The notes under the pieces: generated by a model | What the model was told of the DNA's origin: nothing | Databases searched by the model: none | Seen by the model: the letters and a program-made list of their open reading frames with translations, nothing else | Origin: an uncultured Thermomonas sp. | GTDB taxonomy: Bacteria; Pseudomonadota; Gammaproteobacteria; Xanthomonadales; Xanthomonadaceae | Direction of reading: 5' to 3' | Length of the DNA: 5,372 bases | Assembly: GCA_946480065.1 (NCBI GenBank) | Contig: CAMLJA010000152.1 | Coordinates: 1 to 5,372, forward strand | Part shown: one piece after another, positions 1 through 5,372 of the stretch | How positions within the stretch are numbered: the stretch's first letter is position 1 | How the letters are laid out: the number at the start of each line of letters is the position of its first letter | Translations under genes and position numbers: made by a program

Positions 1-646
1 CGATCGCCGGCGACACCTTGTCCTGGTATTCGATCTCGGCCTCGGCCAGCGCGCTGCCGCAGTCGAAGCACCAGTACACCGGCTTCACCCCGCGCAGCAG
101 GTGGCCGTTCTCCACCACCTTGGCCAGCGCGCGGATCTCGTCGGCCTCGAAGCTGAAGTCCAGGGTGCGGTACGGATGGTCCCAGTCGCCCAGCACGCCC
201 AGGCGCTTGAAGTCGCGGCGCTGCACATCGATCTGCTCCAGCGCGTATTCGCGGCACTTCTGGCGGAAGGCGGCGGCATCCAGCTTCACGCCGACCTTGC
301 CCCACTTCTTCTCGACCGCGATCTCGATCGGCAGGCCGTGGCAGTCCCAGCCCGGGATGTAGGGGGCGTCGAAGCCGGCCAGCGTCTTCGAGCGGACGAT
401 GATGTCCTTGAGGATCTTGTTGACCGCGTGGCCCAGGTGGATGGCGCCGTTCGCGTACGGCGGGCCGTCGTGCAGGACGAACCGCGGGCGGCCCTGCGCG
501 GCCTCGCGGATCCGCGCATACAGGCCCTCGGCCTCCCAGCGTGCCAGGACCTCCGGCTCGCGCCTGGGCAGGTCGCCGCGCATCGGGAACGCGGTCTCCG
601 GCAGCAGGATGGTGGCCTTGTAGGGGTTGTCGGCTTTGTCGGTCAC
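1..646 (-). CDS. ileS: Isoleucyl-tRNA synthetase, N-terminal part (cut by window edge)
   Basis: This class I aminoacyl-tRNA synthetase charges tRNA-Ile with isoleucine in the cytoplasm. The frame is open from a GTG at 644-646 to the left edge, giving 215 codons of a protein that is usually about 940 residues. Translating it by hand shows the class I signature HLGH (HIGH motif) at residues 70-73 inside [13 protein letters not shown]. The IleS-typical block [10 protein letters not shown] follows, then [17 protein letters not shown] leading towards the CP1 editing insertion. The KMSKS motif and the zinc-binding C-terminus lie outside the window. GTG is chosen because the in-frame stop of ribF lies ten codons upstream, no ATG or TTG lies between, and the protein starts like its homologues ([23 protein letters not shown]). 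Only a weak GAG-type ribosome-binding site precedes it. It lies 27 bases after ribF and is probably co-transcribed with it. The identification is very secure. Confidence 0.97.
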   Translation of the reverse strand, partial: MTDKADNPYKATILLPETAFPMRGDLPRREPEVLARWEAEGLYARIREAAQGRPRFVLHDGPPYANGAIHLGHAVNKILKDIIVRSKTLAGFDAPYIPGWDCHGLPIEIAVEKKWGKVGVKLDAAAFRQKCREYALEQIDVQRRDFKRLGVLGDWDHPYRTLDFSFEADEIRALAKVVENGHLLRGVKPVYWCFDCGSALAEAEIEYQDKVSPAI

Positions 647-673
647 GGACGCGTCTCGGACGATGGGGCGCCT

Positions 674-1648
674 TCAGGCGCGGCAGGATGCAGCGGAGTC
701 GGCCGGCGCGCCCGGCGGCGTTGCTGCCAGGATGGACCGGGCCTGCGCGTCGTCGCGGCGCATCTGCGCCACCAGGGTCGGCAGGTCGGGGAATTTCTCC
801 TCGTCGCGCAGGCGGGCGACGAACTCCACCTCGATCCGGCGGCCGTACAGGTCGCCGGCGAAGTCGAACAGGTGCGCTTCCAGCAGCGGCTCCACCCCGT
901 CCACGGTGGGCCGGGTGCCGAAGCTCGAGACCGACGGCCACGGCGCGTCGCCCACGCCGTGCACCCGGGTGGCGTAGATGCCGCGCAGCGCCGGGGTCTT
1001 GCCGCCGTAGCGCAGGTTGGCGGTGGGATAGCCCAGGGTGCGGCCCAGCTGGCGGCCGCGGACCACGTGCCCGCCCACCGCGTAGGGGCGGCCCAGCAGC
1101 CGGGTGGCGCGGGCGAAGTCGCCGGCCGCCAGCGCGGCGCGGATGCCGGTGCTGGAGACGCGCTCGCCATCGAGCAACACCGGCTCGATTTCGTGCGCGG
1201 TGAACCCCAGCGCCGGGCCCAGCGCCTGCAGCAGCGCCAGGTCGCCGGCGCGGCCCTTGCCGAAGCGGAAGCCCGGGCCCACCCAGACTTCGCGCGCGCG
1301 CAGCCGCCCGGCCAGAACCCGGCGGGCGAACGCCTCTGCGTCCATCGACGCCAGCGCGGCGTCGAACCGCAGCAGGCCGACGGCGTCGCAGCCCAGCGCG
1401 CGCAAGCCCTGAACCTTGGCCCGCGGCAGCATCAGCCGCGGCGGCGGCGCGGCGGGCGCGAAGAACTCGCGCGGCAGCGGCTCGAAGCCCAGTGCCACCG
1501 CCGGCACGCCCAGGGCGCGGGCGCGCGCCACCGCGCGGCCCACCAGCGCCCGATGGCCCAGGTGCAGGCCGTCGAAGGCGCCGATGCAGGCCACGCTGCC
1601 TTCGGGGGTGAGCACCCCGCCAGTGGCGTCGCGGAACAGGAGCGTCAT
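674..1648 (-). CDS. ribF: Bifunctional riboflavin kinase / FAD synthetase
   Basis: RibF (324 aa) phosphorylates riboflavin to FMN and then adenylylates FMN to FAD in the cytoplasm. The N-terminal nucleotidyltransferase half shows GAFDGLHLGHR at residues 23-33, the family's (G)xFDGxHxGH ATP-binding signature. It also has GPGFRFGKGRAGD near 124-136 and SSTGIR at 165-170, the SSTxIR motif. The C-terminal kinase half carries GYPTANL at 206-212, whose PTAN binds ATP and Mg. Further on are EAHLFDF near 257-263 and a closing RLRDEEKFPDL near 279-289. Length matches the usual 310-330 residues, and the last dozen residues are Ala/Pro-rich and probably disordered. The start is the ATG at 1646-1648, just before the hydrophobic strand leading into the GAFDG motif. 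Its ribosome-binding site is weak (a GGGG run about seven bases upstream). It follows murJ by 40 bases and precedes ileS by 27, the common ribF-ileS pairing. Confidence 0.97.
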   Translation of the reverse strand: MTLLFRDATGGVLTPEGSVACIGAFDGLHLGHRALVGRAVARARALGVPAVALGFEPLPREFFAPAAPPPRLMLPRAKVQGLRALGCDAVGLLRFDAALASMDAEAFARRVLAGRLRAREVWVGPGFRFGKGRAGDLALLQALGPALGFTAHEIEPVLLDGERVSSTGIRAALAAGDFARATRLLGRPYAVGGHVVRGRQLGRTLGYPTANLRYGGKTPALRGIYATRVHGVGDAPWPSVSSFGTRPTVDGVEPLLEAHLFDFAGDLYGRRIEVEFVARLRDEEKFPDLPTLVAQMRRDDAQARSILAATPPGAPADSAASCRA

Positions 1649-1688
1649 CGGAACCCCGGAGTATAGCTGCGGTGCAGCATCGCCCGGC

Positions 1689-3323
1689 TCAGTGCTCGCG
1701 GAAATCGCGCGGACGGAAGCCCAGCGCCACCATCGCCAGCGCGTAGACCAGGGCGCCGCCGCAGACCAGCGCGGCCAGCCAGCCGATCCGCTGCCACTTG
1801 TCGACCACCGTGAAGTCCGGCGCCAGCTGCAGGCCGAACCACAGCGCCAGCGCCATCGCCACGTTGGCCGCGGCCAGCCGCCACAGGAAGCGCGTCCAGC
1901 CCGGCTGCGGATCGAACACCCCGGCGCGGCGCAGCCAGCGCCACAGCAGCAGCAGGTTCAGGTAGCTGCTCAGCGCGCTGGCCACGCCCAGCGCGAAGTG
2001 CAGCCCGGGCACCCGTGCCAGGGTCGCCATCACCCCGTCCTGGCGCGCCGCCTCCGGCACCCAGAAGGCGACCAGCAGCGCCAGGATGGCGATGTTGAAC
2101 ACCATGTTGGCGACCATCGCCACCAGCCCGGCGCGCACCGGGGTGCGGGTGTCCTGGCGGGCGTAGAACGCGGGCAGCACGGTCTTGACCAGCGCGAAGG
2201 CCGGCAGCCCGAAGCTGAGGCCGAACACCGACAGCGCGGTCATGCGCGCGGCGTCGGCGGTGAAGCGGCCGTACTGGAAGATGGTGGAGACCAAGGGCAG
2301 CGCCAGCAGCATCAGCCCCAGCATGGCCGGCAGGATGATGACCAGGGTGGTGCGCAGGCCCCAGTCCAGCGACTTCGAGAAGCCGGCGCGGTCGGTGTTG
2401 ACGTGGTGGCGCGACAGCGTGGGCAGGATCACCGTGCCCAGCGCGATCCCGAACACGCCCAGCGGGAACTCCAGGAAGCGGTCGGCGGTGGACAGCCAGC
2501 TCTGCGAGCCGTGCACCAGCATCGCCGCGATGAAGGTGTCGAACAGCAGGTTGACCTGCGCCACCGACGAACCCAGCAGCGTTGGCACCATCAGCCGCAT
2601 CACCTTGCGCACGTCCGGATGGCGCCAGCCCCAGCGCGGCAACGCCAGCAGGTCCAGCCCGGCCAGCGCCGGCACCAGGAACAGCAGCTGCAGCACGCCG
2701 GCGGCCAGGATCGCCCAGCCCATCGCCAGGATCGGCGGGTCGGTGAACTTCGACCCCCACAGGGTGCCGGCGATCATGCACAGGTTGAGGATGATCGGCG
2801 CGAACGCGGGCAGGCCGAAGCGGTGGTAGCTGTTCAGCGCGCCGGCGGCCAGCGCGGTCAGCGACACGCACAGGAGGAACGGGAAGGTGAGGCGCAGCAG
2901 GTCGGTGATCAGCGCTGCCTGGCCCGGGGCCGGATCGGCCTGGGTGAAGGCGCCGGCGAGTTGCGGTGCGAACAGCATCCCCAGCGCGGTGACCACCAGC
3001 AGCACCCCGCCCAGGGTGCCGGCGGCGCGCCCCATCAGCGCGCGCAGGTCGGCGTGCGGGCGGGTTTCCTTGATCTCGGTGAACACCGGCACGAAGGCGG
3101 TGGAGAACGAGCCCTCGGCGAACAGGCGGCGCATGAAGTTGGGGATCCGGAACGCCACCCAGAAGGCGTCGGTCATCCAGTTGGCGCCGAAGGTGGTGTT
3201 GAAGACCTGGTCGCGGACCAGCCCGAATACCCGGCTCAGCAGGGTCATGCCGCCGAAGGACAGCACCCCGCGGGTCATGCTGCGCGGCTTGCCGGCGCCC
3301 GCCGGCCCCTGCCCCGTGCTCAC
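1689..3323 (-). CDS. murJ: Lipid II flippase MurJ (MviN family)
   Basis: MurJ is an inner-membrane protein of the MOP superfamily that flips lipid II to the periplasmic face for peptidoglycan synthesis. The 544-residue product is a chain of long hydrophobic segments (for example about 101-124, 143-164, 171-191, 199-222, 325-347, 398-422 and 511-535), consistent with the family's 14 helices. Conserved charged residues line up with those needed in E. coli MurJ: the Arg in SRV (31), the Arg in VRD (37), the Asp in TDAF (52), Arg65 in FMRRLFAEGSF, and the Arg in ADRFLEFPLGV (282). YARQDTRTPV near 387-396 is also typical. I chose GTG 3321-3323. The ATG at 3276-3278 (529 aa, N-terminus close to E. 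coli length) and a TTG at 3360-3362 are alternatives, and none has a clear Shine-Dalgarno. It heads the murJ-ribF-ileS run and is divergent from rpsT. The family call is secure but the start is not. Confidence 0.96.
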   Translation of the reverse strand: MSTGQGPAGAGKPRSMTRGVLSFGGMTLLSRVFGLVRDQVFNTTFGANWMTDAFWVAFRIPNFMRRLFAEGSFSTAFVPVFTEIKETRPHADLRALMGRAAGTLGGVLLVVTALGMLFAPQLAGAFTQADPAPGQAALITDLLRLTFPFLLCVSLTALAAGALNSYHRFGLPAFAPIILNLCMIAGTLWGSKFTDPPILAMGWAILAAGVLQLLFLVPALAGLDLLALPRWGWRHPDVRKVMRLMVPTLLGSSVAQVNLLFDTFIAAMLVHGSQSWLSTADRFLEFPLGVFGIALGTVILPTLSRHHVNTDRAGFSKSLDWGLRTTLVIILPAMLGLMLLALPLVSTIFQYGRFTADAARMTALSVFGLSFGLPAFALVKTVLPAFYARQDTRTPVRAGLVAMVANMVFNIAILALLVAFWVPEAARQDGVMATLARVPGLHFALGVASALSSYLNLLLLWRWLRRAGVFDPQPGWTRFLWRLAAANVAMALALWFGLQLAPDFTVVDKWQRIGWLAALVCGGALVYALAMVALGFRPRDFREH

Positions 3324-3353
3324 GCCGGCACCGCCCGCCGCAGGCCGCGGTGG

Positions 3354-3382
3354 TTGACCCAAGCCATTGAATCGCCCATAAT
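3354..3382 (+). promoter_or_regulatory. Sigma70-type promoter for rpsT
   Basis: TTGACC (3354-3359) and CATAAT (3377-3382) each match the sigma70 consensus at five of six bases and are separated by exactly 17 bases. Transcription would start near 3389, leaving a leader of roughly 84 bases before the rpsT GTG. AT-rich sequence is rare in this window, so the CATAATTT patch stands out. The promoter lies just upstream of the murJ start on the other strand, so signals for murJ must overlap or adjoin it. I saw no convincing minus-strand promoter there. The elements are read directly, and their activity is inferred. Confidence 0.75.
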
Positions 3383-3403
3383 TTCCAGTCTTTCCGAATC
3401 CTT

Positions 3404-3431
3404 CGTCCGCGGGCAGGCTTGCCGGCGGACG
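3404..3431 (+). promoter_or_regulatory. Strong hairpin in the rpsT 5' leader
   Basis: CGTCCGC (3404-3410) pairs perfectly with GCGGACG (3425-3431). After one G/G mismatch, an inner GGCA/TGCC stem closes on a four-base GGCT loop. The hairpin lies between the predicted transcription start and the rpsT ribosome-binding site. No T-run follows, so it is not an intrinsic terminator. Such a leader structure could take part in autoregulation by S20 or in mRNA stability, but that role is inference. Confidence 0.5.
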
Positions 3432-3460
3432 GTTCCCGCACCCCAGACAACCGACTTCCC

Positions 3461-3464
3461 AGGA
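3461..3464 (+). promoter_or_regulatory. Ribosome-binding site of rpsT
   Basis: AGGA lies eight bases upstream of the GTG at 3473. It decides in favour of this start over the in-frame TTG at 3419, which would add 18 unrelated residues to S20. Confidence 0.75.
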
Positions 3465-3472
3465 TTTCCCAC

Positions 3473-3742
3473 GTGGCCAATATCAAGTCCGCCAAGAAGC
3501 GCGCCAAGCAGACCGTCGTGCGCAATGCCCGCAACGTCGCCCAGCGCTCGCAGCTTCGCACCGCCGTCAAGAAGGTGCTCAAGGCGCTCGACGCCAACGA
3601 CGCCCCCGGCGCCGCCGAAGCCTTCGCCACCGCCCAGCCGCTGCTGGACCGTTTCGCCGCCCGCGGCCTGATCCACAAGAACAAGGCCGCCCGCCACAAG
3701 GCCCGCCTGACCGCGCGCATCAAGGCGCTGCAGGCCGCCTGA
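3473..3742 (+). CDS. rpsT: 30S ribosomal protein S20
   Basis: S20 is a primary 16S rRNA-binding protein of the small subunit that helps nucleate 30S assembly. The 89-residue product is short, very basic and Ala/Lys/Arg-rich, and would form the expected long helical bundle. It opens with the hallmark [12 protein letters not shown] after the initiator and ends with [19 protein letters not shown], both diagnostic of the family, and its length is normal (about 86-90). Translation starts at GTG 3473, supported by the AGGA eight bases upstream and by the family N-terminus. E. coli rpsT also has a non-ATG start (UUG), which is linked to autoregulation by S20. The gene stands alone as a single transcription unit with its own promoter at 3354-3382, a leader hairpin and a terminator at 3766-3793. 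It is divergent from murJ and convergent with obgE. I see nothing odd in the coding part. Confidence 0.98.
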   Translation: MANIKSAKKRAKQTVVRNARNVAQRSQLRTAVKKVLKALDANDAPGAAEAFATAQPLLDRFAARGLIHKNKAARHKARLTARIKALQAA

Positions 3743-3765
3743 TCCCGGGCAAACGGATTCGGACG

Positions 3766-3793
3766 AAAACCCGGCTTCGGCCGGGTTTTTGTT
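3766..3793. terminator. Bidirectional intrinsic terminator between rpsT and obgE
   Basis: AAAACCCGGC (3766-3775) pairs with GCCGGGTTTT (3780-3789) around a TTCG loop. On the plus strand the GC stem is followed by TTTTTGTTT, 24 bases after the rpsT stop. On the minus strand the same stem is followed by TTTT, so it can also end obgE transcripts, whose stop lies about 30 bases away. The C(UUCG)G tetraloop forms only in the plus-strand transcript. Confidence 0.9.
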
Positions 3794-3821
3794 TGCGCGC
3801 GCCGCAGGCTTCCGGGCGCGC

Positions 3822-5256
<1,435 letters not shown>

Positions 5257-5264
5257 GGCTGCTT

Positions 5265-5270
5265 CTCCTT
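5265..5270 (-). promoter_or_regulatory. Ribosome-binding site of rpmA
   Basis: AAGGAG lies eight bases before the rpmA ATG and overlaps the rplU stop (TAAGGAG). Ribosomes ending L21 therefore sit on the L27 initiation site, which would favour coupled, equal output of the two proteins. It is the strongest Shine-Dalgarno in the window. Confidence 0.85.
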
Positions 5271-5372
5271 ACTTCTTGTCGCCGGCACCGATGCCGGTGA
5301 TCTCGATTTCGGTGTAGTGCTGCCGGTGGCCCATCTGCTTGCGATGGTGCTTGCGGCGGCGGAACTTGACGA
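5269..5372 (-). CDS. rplU: 50S ribosomal protein L21, C-terminal part (cut by window edge)
   Basis: L21 binds 23S rRNA in the large subunit. Only the last 33 codons and the TAA stop (5269-5271) are in the window. The translation reads [20 protein letters not shown] and then [13 protein letters not shown]. The VKFRRRKHH...GHRQ block is the characteristic L21 C-terminal rRNA-binding segment, and TxxxITGI follows as in homologues. The stop overlaps the ribosome-binding site of rpmA 12 bases before that gene, the conserved L21-L27 operon arrangement. The 5' two thirds and any promoter lie outside the window to the right. The fragment is short but diagnostic. Confidence 0.95.
   Translation of the reverse strand, partial: VKFRRRKHHRKQMGHRQHYTEIEITGIGAGDKK

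Noticed and set aside
1660..1665. TATACT -10-like box on the minus strand just before ribF
   Set aside because: No -35-like sequence lies 16-19 bases upstream and no extended -10 TG is present. Transcription would start within a few bases of the ribF ATG. Probably chance.
101..1666. A 521-codon open frame on the plus strand, opposite ileS and ribF
   Set aside because: The product is compositionally biased (Ala, Arg, Gln, Gly) with no recognisable motif, and the opposite strand clearly encodes IleS and RibF.
3419..3472. N-terminal extension of S20 from an in-frame TTG
   Set aside because: The extra residues are not part of the S20 family, and they would begin inside the leader hairpin. The GTG at 3473 has AGGA at the right distance.
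1416..3671. A 751-codon open frame on the plus strand, opposite murJ
   Set aside because: It is antisense to murJ, runs across the rpsT region in another frame, and encodes a low-complexity Gln/Arg/His/Gly-rich chain with no domain. Long antisense frames like this are expected from G/C third-position bias.

Overview
The window is a block of bacterial housekeeping genes from a very GC-rich genome with strong G/C bias at third codon positions. Protein sequences and gene order (rplU-rpmA-obgE converging on rpsT, which diverges from murJ-ribF-ileS) fit a gammaproteobacterium, most likely of the Xanthomonadaceae/Lysobacteraceae (Lysobacter, Luteimonas or a relative). The genus is inferred from general resemblance, not from a search.

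Layout from right to left on the minus strand: the 3' end of rplU (ribosomal protein L21, cut by the window edge), then rpmA (L27) 12 bases later, then an intrinsic terminator, then obgE (Obg GTPase for 50S assembly). Left of obgE, the plus-strand rpsT (S20) runs towards it, and the two share a bidirectional terminator. Left of rpsT, and divergent from it, is a minus-strand run of murJ (lipid II flippase), ribF (bifunctional riboflavin kinase/FAD synthetase) and ileS (isoleucyl-tRNA synthetase). Only the N-terminal 215 codons of ileS are in the window. The gaps in this run are 40 and 27 bases with no terminator, so it probably forms one operon. In related bacteria it usually continues into lspA and ispH beyond the left edge.

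The theme is growth. Ribosomal proteins and a ribosome-assembly GTPase sit beside genes for cell-wall precursor export, flavin cofactors and tRNA charging. The best regulatory signals are a near-consensus sigma70 promoter for rpsT, a strong hairpin in its leader followed by a GTG start, and two intrinsic terminators. The only gene-free stretches are about 150 bases between murJ and rpsT and about 100 bases between rpmA and obgE.

I found no mobile element, tRNA or rRNA gene, CRISPR array, toxin-antitoxin pair, defence gene or broken gene. I see no undescribed system here. The points worth a second look are regulatory: the rpsT leader, the obgE start region and the murJ start.
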